NCBI GenBank assembly: GCA_003990745.1
Contig: RBNI01000591.1
Coordinates: 1 to 28,961, forward strand
Direction: 5' to 3'
Source: Jimgerdemannia flammicorona
Lineage: Eukaryota; Mucoromycota; Endogonomycetes; Endogonales; Endogonaceae
Length of the DNA: 28,961 nt
The notes under the pieces were generated by a model, which did not search any database, was not told the DNA's origin, and worked only from the letters and a program-made list of their open reading frames with translations. Positions 1 to 7,960 of this stretch are shown piece by piece. The position numbers and the translations under genes are program-made. The first letter of the stretch is position 1; each line of letters begins with the position of its first letter.

Positions 1-209
1 ATTGGTGGTTCTTGTTGGTTGCTGCTACTGCGGTTCCTTGATCCTTCTTTTATATTCTTCAGGATGCTTGTGCTGTGGTCACAATGACTCACAGTTGGTC
101 ACCATTGCTCATCTCGTATGCCGTATAATCTTCTTGTACTTTGATCTGGTGGCTTGCAAGGAAAGGCTGTCTCCTGTGCTGATGTCATCATTCTGGGGTC
201 ACCGTTACA
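1..209 (-). mobile_element. LTR 5' end, family A, partial, inverted
   Basis: Read on the minus strand this begins at 209 with TGTAACGGTGACC and matches the first ~205 bp of the LTRs starting at 892, 6889 and 11997. It runs off the left edge of the window, so only the U3 start is visible. It keeps CpG sites (for example in ACGGTG) where the other copies read ATAGTG, so it appears less decayed. The 71-codon plus-strand ORF across it is antisense to U3 and is not considered a gene. Confidence 0.85.
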
Positions 210-475
210 TTAAATAACCCTCAATTCAATTCAATTCAAATTGATTCAATTTGTTTGAGAGTACTATTCTTGAGAGCCTCACTCCCTCTATCAGCTCAAT
301 ATAATATCTACTATCAACTCTTTCTATTTTACTACTTTTTCTCTCAAAACTATCTATCTCTCATCCTTAAATATATATTATCAGAATCCAGCCAATCTCA
401 TCTATATTACTAACACCTAGTGCTCTATAAATCTGATCCAATAAACTCAAAATCCAATATGGAAAATAGCCAACC
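210..475. other. AT-rich intergenic stretch, no gene seen
   Basis: Between the inverted LTR tip and the minisatellite. It holds a short CAATT-rich run near 220-250 and otherwise low-complexity AT-rich sequence. I see no ORF or RNA gene. Confidence 0.6.
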
Positions 476-675
476 TGAGGTAATATATAATCTATCTTTA
501 ATTTAACATGAGAAAAAAATATAATCTATCTATGACTCAATCTAAAAAAAAATAAGATCTAACTTTAATCTGATTTGAGAAAAAATATGACCTATGTTTA
601 ATTTAATTTAAGAAAAAATATAACCTGTCTTTAATCTGATCTGAGAAAAAATATAACTTATCTTTAATCTAACTT
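476..675. repeat. ~33-bp minisatellite, about six units
   Basis: Degenerate direct repeats of the form GAGAAAAAATATAAYCTRTCTTTAATYT. Recognisable unit starts lie near 476, 509, 543, 577, 610 and 643, so the period is 33-34 bp. It lies outside any retroelement boundary. Confidence 0.75.
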
Positions 676-887
676 ATTGTTTATCCTTAACCTAATTCTG
701 AATCTGATCTCTGAACCTGACCCTAAACCCAACCTCTGAACCTAACTCTAAACCTGACTCTGAACTTGACTCTGAACTTTACTTGAAAAAATAATTTAGA
801 TAATATTTATGTAATATTATAAAATATTCAGAGTAATTAAAAGTAAAAAATATCTAAAGACTATTAAGAAATCAGACACATATATAT
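676..887. repeat. Degenerate CTGAACCT-type short repeat, then AT-rich DNA
   Basis: From about 690 to 780 the sequence is a run of variants of ACTCTGAACCTG/ACCCTAAACC, roughly 12 bp each. It looks loosely telomere-like but the units are irregular. 781-887 is AT-rich with a TA dinucleotide run just before the LTR of element A. No gene is seen. Confidence 0.5.
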
Positions 888-891
888 ATAA
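888..891. repeat. 4-bp target site duplication (left), element A
   Basis: ATAA directly precedes the 5' LTR. The same four bases follow the end of the 3' LTR at 11637-11640. The match is short and in AT-rich DNA, but the nearby solo LTR also has a 4-bp duplication. Confidence 0.6.
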
Positions 892-1044
892 TATAATAGT
901 GACCCTAGAATAATGACATCAGTATAGGAGACAGCCTTTCCTTGCAAGCTACTAGATGGGAGCACAAGAAGATCATATGACATATAAGATGAGCAATTAT
1001 GACTAACTGTAAGTCATTGTGACCACAGTACAGACATCTTGAGA

Positions 1045-1056
1045 AATATAAAAAAA
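1045..1056 (+). promoter_or_regulatory. Upstream TATA-like box of the U3 ORF
   Basis: AATATAAAAAAAGG lies about 88 nt before the U3 ORF start at 1134. The equivalent AATATAAAAGAAGG is present in the other two LTR copies (near 7039 and 12150). It is distinct from the downstream TATAAATA box and suggests a separate transcript for the U3 ORF. Promoter activity is inferred. Confidence 0.45.
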
Positions 1057-1133
1057 GGATCAAGGAACCACAGTAGTAGCAACCAATAAGACCCACTAAT
1101 CCCAAAATAGCTCAAAGACTTACCATAAACAAA

Positions 1134-1958
1134 ATGCCTGCTACCTATCAAACCTCAAGGTCAAGGAACTACCAAGGTACCTCAGTTGAAGAAAGAATGT
1201 TCCAAAACATCAGAAAAGCCATGAGGACCCACTCAAGAAGGACTCCTAGTGTCAACCTAGATACTGGTGACCCTTATCATTATATTCTCTACCACCATAA
1301 AATGGAAACAAAGATCACTATTGCTACCAAATGCCTCTAAATGTAGCAAGAGTATAAAATAGGAAACCTCCTCTGCTGGAAGTTCCCACAGACCAGCCCC
1401 CAAGAGTTACAAGATACCACTCTCATAGATATATGTAAAGCAAGGACAGCTAAGAAGATCCATCAGATCTTCAGACATGCACCATGATCAATCCCCAACT
1501 TGGAGTATGTTAGAGTCTCAGATTTCAGAGATCTGTCAGCCCACTATATCAATGTACTAGAAGCCAGGGTGGCTACAGAATCCCAGTTCACTATCACTCT
1601 CAACAGTGATGAAGTAGAAGACTTCTGGCATCCCATCCTCCAGGACAACCCAGACCAATTTCTGTAAGGATTGATCTTAGTATTCCAAGGCCCAAGTATT
1701 CAGGTTAGACCTCCCCAAGACCCCACATTTATCCCCTATTTTGTAGAAGAGAACCTCATAGACTGGAGAGCTTTAGACCTCCTTGTTCTTGCTGCTGCCA
1801 AATGTAATAACATCATTGGCGATAATATCATCCCATGTGATATATGTGAAATGTATGACCTATACAATGATGATGAATTTGCAGATCTCATCTCCTTTGA
1901 AGACATCCTGACCTCTGATGAGGATGAAGCCCCTATGGTCTTGAACATTCTGCTCTAA
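1134..1958 (+). pseudogene. U3-encoded ORF, unknown function (LTR copy 1)
   Basis: One continuous frame of 274 codons plus stop lies inside the LTR, starting MPATYQTSRSR. It is interrupted by four stops at 1338, 1344, 1485 and 1665. At each of these the other LTR copies read CAA or TGG, so all four are C-to-T or G-to-A changes. Motifs are W(stop here)QEYKIGN at residues 71-78, IHQIFRH at about 109-115, NSDEVEDFWHPILQD, QVRPPQDPTF and an acidic tail with SDEDE. I do not recognise the family. A homologous ORF occurs in the LTR of element B (14300-14971). A U3-located accessory gene recalls the organisation, not the sequence, of the MMTV sag gene. Coding function is inferred from conservation of frame and stop position among copies. 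Confidence 0.7.
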
Positions 1959-2409
1959 GTTCCTTAGTTACACTGAATTAAGCCAGTACCCTTTTCCTAT
2001 ATAACAGCTGTTTTACCACAAGTATTCCGATACGACACTAAATTATTCCAGCACTATTTTTCTGTATTACCAAAGTTATACCAGCATCCTGAACCTGTGC
2101 AATCATCAGTACTGATCCTGAAACTTGGCAGTTTTCTATGTTCTGGCATTTTATTTTAGTTATTGGAATTTATATTTAGCTTTATATCTTAGCAACCATA
2201 AAGTTAATCAAGTTCACTTACACACACTTCCTTGCAAGCAATCTAAGAGATAATAAGACAGTTTAAAGATAAGAAATTTGAGGACTATAAGACCTTGGGA
2301 AGGTACTCCAATAAGAACTTGCTTATAACAAACTTGAGTTAGTCTAAGAGATATATCTTGAAGAGAATCTGATATATTTGAAGGACTCAGCAACCACTAC
2401 ATGATAACT

Positions 2410-2427
2410 TGGTACCCATTAGCTAGT
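2410..2427 (+). promoter_or_regulatory. Candidate primer binding site, element A
   Basis: TGGTACCCATTAGCTAG begins three bases after the inferred LTR end. It starts with TGG, as expected for pairing with a tRNA 3' CCA end. The matching tRNA cannot be named from this window, and decay may have altered the site. Confidence 0.45.
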
Positions 2428-2532
2428 AATTCAAGATGAATTCCTCACTTTTAAGCTAAAAAATGAATAATCACCACAACAACTACTCTGACTATAAGAG
2501 TCACCCCTACAAGAATTCAAGATAAGATAGAA

Positions 2533-3015
2533 ATGTGTCCCCACACATTCTATAAATATACTACTGAAGAGTCAATCCTGACCTTCATTAAAGACTTTGA
2601 ACAATTCACTACCATACAAGCCCTTAGTGTGGATGCACAATTGGCCCTTCTATCAGTCAGCCTCAGAGGACCTGTCAGAGACAAGTTCAATGCAGTCACT
2701 ATTGCTGATAATGGCACAGCCAAACTTGCCAACATAAAGGCCTTCCTCAGAACAACATACTATACTGAAGAGATCAAGCAAGCTCTCAAGGATCAACTCA
2801 ATATTATCTGCCAGAGACTCAGTAAAGATTCTAACTCATTCTATATCCAAATCTGCTACCAAATTGTCTTGACTGGCTATAATGATACCCTCAAGGAACA
2901 AATAGCAGATTCAACCTTCCTCAAAGGAGTTCACCTTGAAATTGCCCTAGCAATCTGGTCTACCCCAGCTGTACTGACCCTTGATCAGAAAGTGGTCTTT
3001 ACACAGAGATATTAG
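2533..3015 (+). pseudogene. gag: gag (capsid-like) of element A, truncated
   Basis: A 160-codon ORF, starting MCPHTFYKYTTEES. Residues ~90-140 align by eye with the gag of element B: SFYIQICYQI here against SFYHQIQAQI there, and TFLKGVHLEI against TFLNGLYPEL. This supports a Gag capsid role (assembly of the virus-like particle). It ends at TAG in a sequence that continues as gag-like text, and no CCHC zinc knuckle follows before the dUTPase. The usual gypsy Gag is longer, so the 3' part is either lost or decayed beyond recognition. The frame differs from that of the downstream pol. Confidence 0.65.
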
Positions 3016-3464
3016 ACTGTCAGACACCCTACTGAATACTTAATAGAGAAAATAACTGGCATCAAGATAGAGCCATCAAAGCCAACTAGTATCATACCCA
3101 CTATAGTCATAAACAGACAATCATCCCCATTATATCCAAGACACCCAAGCTCACAGATGAGCAGTGGTACAACAAGATCATCAATAGCTATGCCCCTCAA
3201 GAAAGATACCCTCATAGTACTAGGATGTACTACTCTAAACACCTGAATGACTGCTGGTCCTATATCAGTGAAGTTAGGAAAATCCACTAACAGAAGTATG
3301 AGTAAGAAACCACCAAAGCAAAAAGGAAAGATGAAGAAGATGACCAGCCCTCTGAGCTTCAAGCTGACAGTAATAATGAGAAGGAATGAGAACCAGACAT
3401 TACCCTCAAGGTCAAGAAGTTTCACCCCAAAGCCAAGATCCCAGAATACAAGACTGAAGAAGTC
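3016..3464 (+). pseudogene. gag-pol linker with a conserved RMY...NDC.SYI motif
   Basis: From about 3147 the frame shared with dUTPase reads DEQWYNKI, then RYPHSTRMYYSKHLNDCWSY, then a Lys/Glu-rich stretch, with stops at TAA, TAG/TAA and TGA positions. The same block is recognisable on the minus strand in element C (about 26845-26925) just before its protease, with RMYSSQKINNCFSYI. So this is inherited coding sequence. In element A it runs straight into the dUTPase, with no aspartic protease DT/SG motif visible between them. Function is unknown. Confidence 0.5.
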
Positions 3465-3832
3465 ATAGGAATGGACCTTGCCAGTATTCAAGATACTACT
3501 CTCAAACCACAGACCACCACTCTACTTGATACTGGAATTGGAGTCAAGCTGCCAGAGAACTATGCTGGAATTATCAAGATCAGGAGCAGTCTGGCCAAAA
3601 GTAAAATCTCAGTCAAAGGAGGAGTAATTGACCCTGATTATACTGGCAAGATATTCCTCATAGTCAGGAATCACAACCCCATCACCCTATTTGAAATCAA
3701 GAAGCATGACAGGATTGGCCAGATACTGATTTATAAAATCAAGAAGCCCAAGATCACTGAAGCCATTAAACTCATCAAGACCAAGAGAGCAGAACAAGGC
3801 TTTGGATCTACTAGAAGAGGAGCCTATGCTGC
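3465..3832 (+). pseudogene. dUTPase domain of element A pol (all five motifs)
   Basis: dUTPase hydrolyses dUTP to dUMP and pyrophosphate, which limits uracil incorporation during reverse transcription. All five trimeric-dUTPase motifs are visible in order: GMDLAS (motif 1), RSSLAKS (motif 2), GGVIDPDYTGKI with the catalytic-type Asp and the Tyr (motif 3), RIGQILI (motif 4) and EQGFGSTRRG (motif 5). The domain is in one frame with the start of RT and sits upstream of it, as in the dUTPase-containing Metaviridae reported from basidiomycetes. It is unbroken over the domain itself, although the surrounding pol is broken. Length (~120 residues) fits the family. Confidence 0.9.
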
Positions 3833-4004
3833 CACCAAAATCACCGAACTTGAGCATAAGAAAGACAAGAACCAGAATAAGCACACATATACCATTGGAG
3901 AAAACTTTCCCCTGAAAGAACAACTTCTCAAGATCCTGCACCAGAATGAAGGAGTACTTGCTACAGACTTCAGGGATATCTACAATCAAGAACCCAAGTA
4001 CTAC

Positions 4005-4680
4005 TATGAAGTTGATACTGGTGATACCAAGCCCATCTACCAGAAAGCCAGACCTATACTATCTGCCTACAGAGAATGGCTGTGAGCAGAACTCAAGGAA
4101 ATGGAAGAAGTCAGAATTATCAAGCAAGCTATCAGCTCCTGGACTTCACCCATTGTCCTCACCCCAAAGAAAGAAAGCAAGCCTGGAGATTTTGTACCAA
4201 AACTCTGTATTAACTATAGGAAGCTCAATGCAATTACCAAGAAGGATAGGCAGCCCTTGCCAAATATTCAAGAAATCCTTACCACCCTTGGAAGTGAAGC
4301 CAAATACTACACCACTTTGGATTTGTTCTCAGACTTCCATCAGATTAGTCTCACTTAAGATGCTAGTGAGAAATCAGTCTTCATTATATCTGATACTACC
4401 TATATCTACCTGCAAATGCTATTTGAAATATGCAATACCCCAGCAAGCTTTCAGCAAATAGTGAACAGAGTCTTTAGCAATGAGATTGGAAAATGACTCT
4501 TTATCTATGTTGATGATATGATCATCTTCAGCAATACTGCACAAGAATATATCAACCATATATAGCTAGCCCTCAAGAAGCTCAAGGAGCATGGCCTCTA
4601 CATGAAGCCCAAGAAATACAAATTTATAGCTCAGGAAATCACCTACCTAGGAAACCTCATCAACCAGCTTGAAATCCTAT
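4005..4680 (+). pseudogene. pol: Reverse transcriptase domain of element A
   Basis: Same frame as the dUTPase. The N-terminal part reads PIYQKARP...AELKEMEE, followed by TSPIVLTPKK, CINYRKLNAITKKDRQPLP and TTLDLFSDFHQI (first catalytic Asp). NTPASFQQIVNRVF comes next, then YVDDMIIF at 4506-4529 (catalytic Asp pair). Stops at 4083, 4356, 4494 and 4563 fit CGA, CAA, CGA/TGG and CAG/TGG losing C or G by transition. The frame changes near 4680. Confidence 0.93.
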
Positions 4681-4681
4681 A

Positions 4682-5320
4682 GACCTCATGAAGATTAAGG
4701 CTGTTGTAGCCTACTTGAGACCCAGGACAACCACAGAAGTCCATGCCTTCCTTGGACTGGTCTCTTACTACAGAAGATTTATCAAAGGATACTCCAACAT
4801 TGCAGCACCCATCTATGAGCTACTAAAGAAGGAAACCAAATTCAAATGGATTAAGGAACATTAAGAAACCTTCAATAAACTCAAGACCAGGTTGACCCAA
4901 GCACCCATTCTCAGAAGACCAGATTGGAATCTAGAGTTCATCCTGCAGACAGATGCAAGTGCTATAGAACTTAGAGCAGTCCTAGCTCAGAAGAAAGATG
5001 GATATGAATATGTCATCTCCTATACAAGCTGAGGTACCTGCAGAGCAGAACAGAACTATAGGTCATACAAGCTCAAATGTTTAGAAGTAGTTTGGGCAGT
5101 AGACAAGTTCCACTACTACCTAGTCAGGAAACACTTCACTATTCAAACAGACCATTCTGCTCTTGCCTGGCTATTCCACACTCTGAACCCCAAAGGAATA
5201 TATGCCAGATAGATCTACAGACTGTAAGAGTATGACTGTACTGTTAAGTACTGCTCAGAAAGAACCAACACCAATGCTGATGCACTCTCAAGAACACTCT
5301 GAAATACCCCCATCAAGACT
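4682..5320 (+). pseudogene. pol: RT connection and RNase H domain of element A
   Basis: The frame shifts relative to RT at about 4680. The new frame opens with the typical RT C-terminal block (EVHAFLGLVSYYRRFIKGYS, then IAAPIYELLKK) and continues into RNase H. That domain is marked by LQTDASA (catalytic Asp at 4952), AVLAQKKDG, CLEVVWAVDKFHYYL, QTDHSALAWLF and the terminal DALSR. RNase H removes the RNA strand from the RNA/DNA hybrid. In-frame stops lie at 4862 and 5030, with more near 5200. The frame changes back before the integrase. Confidence 0.88.
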
Positions 5321-5399
5321 ATTCAACATGAATAAAGAGCTATACTATGGATTAATCAGCTATCTTAGGCAGTGGAAGATGTCTAATTATCTCAAACCC

Positions 5400-6575
5400 T
5401 GGACAATCACCATCATTAACTGGACTTGGAAACAGTTTGAACTAGACAACACCACACTCAGAAAAGGAGGAAAGCTTGTAATACCCAAACACAAGAAGTA
5501 TCAAGTAATGAAGGAAGTACATGAACAAGGATACCTAAGAGGAACCAACATATACAATAAGATAAGAAGAACCATGTAGTGGCTCAAGATAGAAGAAGAC
5601 CTGTGCCAATTTGTCAAAGAGTGTGACAAGTGCCAAAAATAGAAACAAGATCAGCAAGACCAGGTACCTGGGTCATTAAGAATTGAGCCTATCCCCTTCT
5701 ACCACATTGTAATAGATATTATTGGGCCACTACCAGTAATACTATTAGGAAACTGCTATATTATAGTTATTATAGACCTCTTTACCAAATAGATAGAAGC
5801 AGGAGTATTATAAGAAGCCAATGCCCTCTCTATAGCTAACTTCCTGTACCAAGAAATCATCTGCTGCTATAAGACACCAAAGCAAATCACTACAGACCAT
5901 GGCACAGAATTTATCAATAGATTTCATGAGACAATGTATCAGAAATATAAGATTCAGCATATCAAGACCACTGCATACCACTCTCAAGAAAATGGACAGA
6001 TAGAGAGAATTAATAAGACCCTCAAGAACATCTTGGCAAAAATCTCAGAGACATATGAGAATTGGGATAACTATCTTCCAACTACCCTCTCTGTCTTATG
6101 AGATATACAGTTACAGAGTACACACTTTACCCCAAGAGAACTGCTCTTCAGAGAAGAAGATTCTGATGAAACCTCAGCCATAAATCTAGACCTAACTTGG
6201 AGATAGGTCAATGCAGAAATTCAGAGACTACACCAAATCAGGAAGAAGGCTGAAGATTACATTATCAAGTCACAAGCACTGACAAGGAAGAATGCAGAAA
6301 AGAATCACAAGACTCTAGAACCTATCCAAATCAGAGAAAAGATCCTACTGTATTGAAATATGGTAAAAGTCTCATGGTTGTGAAAACTGGAGCCCAAATG
6401 GGAAGGATCCTTCTATATGCAAAATATCAAGAGAACTATCTTCTGGCTTAAAAAAATCTCAGAGACCATACTACCTATCATAGTATATAGGAACAGACTC
6501 AAGAAGTACCATGAACCTATACAAGAGAAGCAAAATATGATGACCACCCATGAGGTTCTAGTCTGTGAATTGTAA
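5400..6575 (+). pseudogene. pol: Integrase of element A (D,D35E)
   Basis: Integrase inserts the cDNA into the host genome. The N-terminal zinc module is seen as VHEQGYLRG...CQFVKECDKCQ, where the expected second His is Tyr (a CAC-to-TAC change). Core residues are Asp in VIDIIGPL (5715-5717), Asp in ITTDHGTEF (5895-5897) and Glu in NGQIERINK (6003-6005), with 35 residues between the last two. The C-terminal part has KWEGSFYMQ and NRLKKYHEP, resembling a GPY/F-type module. No chromodomain is visible. Stops at 5577, 5640 and several later positions disable it. The frame ends at TAA 6573-6575. Confidence 0.92.
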
Positions 6576-6888
6576 CAGTATATCTCATAACCAGCAGGCT
6601 ATCTGTCTGAACCATTCTCTAAGGGATACAGCACCAGCAACTACTTATCTGTAAGACTTTCAAAGCCAGAGGAGTTCAAACCATCAACTGATTGATCAAG
6701 ATCAGAATCAGGCCCTTGCTCTATATGAAGAGAGTGATCCTTCACCATCATGCCAAAATATATAGGGAAGACACCAGCCTATAAACATCACTTTTCAACC
6801 TCTTGCCAAAGGTTATGGGATCAGTAAATTTTTCAGAACTGGACTAATGAATAAGAATGCTCAAGAAGATCCTTATTCAGGAAAAAGA
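6576..6888 (+). other. 3' untranslated internal region of element A with weak polypurine tract
   Basis: No ORF of note. The last bases before the 3' LTR are AGGAAAAAGA (6879-6888), a purine run placed where a polypurine tract should prime plus-strand DNA. It is short for a polypurine tract. Confidence 0.5.
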
Positions 6889-7877
6889 TGTAATAGTGAC
6901 TCCAGAATGATGACATTAGCACAGGAGAGCCTTTTCTTGTAAGCCATCAGATCAGAGCACAAGAAGATCATATGACATACAAGATGAGTAATTATGACCA
7001 ACTGTGAGTCATTATGACCACAGTATAGACATCTTGAGGAATATAAAAGAAGGATCAAGGAACTACAGTAGCAGCAACCAACAAGACCCACCAATCCCAA
7101 AATAACTCAAAGACTTACCATAAATAAAATACCTGCTGCCCACCAAATCTCAAGGTCAAGGAACTACTAAGGTATCTCAGTTAAAGAAAGGATATTCCAA
7201 GACATCAGAAGAGCCATGAGGACCTGCTCAAGAAGGACTCCTAGTATCAACCTGGGTACTGGTGACCCTTATCATTATATCCTCTACTGCCATAAAATGG
7301 AAACAAGGATCACCATTGCTACTAAATATCTCTAAATGTGGCAGAAGTATGAAATAGGAAACCTCCTCTGCTGGAAGTTCCTACAGGCCAGCCCAAGAGT
7401 TACCAGATACTACTCCCATAGATATATATGAAGCAAGGACAGCTAAGAAGATCCATCAGATCTTCAGACATACACTATGGTTGATCTCCAACTTAGAGTA
7501 TATTAGAGTCTCATATTTCAGAGATCTGTCAGCCCACCATATCAATGCACTAGAAGCCAGGGTGACTACAGAAGCCCAGTTCACTATCACCCTCAACAGT
7601 GATGAAGTAGAAGACTTCTGGTATCCCATCCTCCAGGACAACTCAGACCAATTCCTGCAAGAATTGATCTCAGTATTTCAAGGTCCCAGCATCCAGGTTA
7701 GACCTCCCCAAGACCCCACATTTGTCCCCTATTTTGTGGAAGAGAACCTCATAGACTGGAGAGCTCCAGACCTCCTTATTCCCACCACTACCAAATGTGA
7801 TGATGTTATTGGTAATGATGTCATCCCGCATGACATACATGAAATGTGTGACCTATGCAATGAAAATGAATTCGTGG
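6889..7877 (+). mobile_element. 3' LTR of element A, left part (before LINE insertion)
   Basis: Starts TGTAATAGTGAC directly after the purine run. It matches 892 onward and is interrupted at 7877 by LINE 1. The LTR resumes at 11058. A TATA-like AATATAAAAGAAGG lies near 7039. Confidence 0.9.
7865..7877. repeat. 13-bp target site duplication of LINE 1 (left)
   Basis: AATGAATTCGTGG here and AATGAATTCATGG at 11058-11070. The single difference is CG to CA, in line with CpG decay after insertion. The equivalent site is present once in the uninterrupted LTRs. Confidence 0.85.
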
Positions 7878-7960
7878 CATCCTTGCTTCAGTAACATTCA
7901 GGTTACACAACCTTTTGGCAACACTTTCGACACAGTTTCTGGAGACAAGCTACTAGTATC

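Larger units (their letters stand above)
892..2406 (+). mobile_element. 5' LTR of element A (~1.5 kb)
   Basis: Starts TATAATAGTGACC (decayed TGTAACGGTGACC) and ends ACTACATGATA (decayed ...GTGACA). Both ends were fixed by comparison with the LTRs ending at 11636 and 13545. It contains a U3 ORF at 1134-1958. Relative to the other two copies it lacks 44 bp near 2200. That deletion removes the TATAAATA box and most of the AATAAA signal, so this LTR should be a poor promoter for the genomic RNA. Confidence 0.9.

Noticed and set aside
2..217. 71-codon plus-strand ORF with Cys-rich, membrane-like text, plus matching minus-strand ORFs at 905-1105, 6873-7100 and 12010-12210
   Set aside because: All four are the antisense of the same LTR start; their similarity is explained by LTR repetition. 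The promoter/leader part of U3 is on the other strand.
476..675. CRISPR-like direct repeat array
   Set aside because: Units are contiguous and degenerate with no unique spacers; it is a tandem minisatellite in a eukaryotic context.
690..780. Telomeric repeat array (CCCTAAACCC seen at about 720)
   Set aside because: Only one unit resembles CCCTAA; the rest are irregular CTCTGAACCT variants.
3012..3491. 159-codon minus-strand ORF with hydrophobic segments
   Set aside because: Opposite the gag-pol linker of element A, which is homologous to element C in the sense direction.
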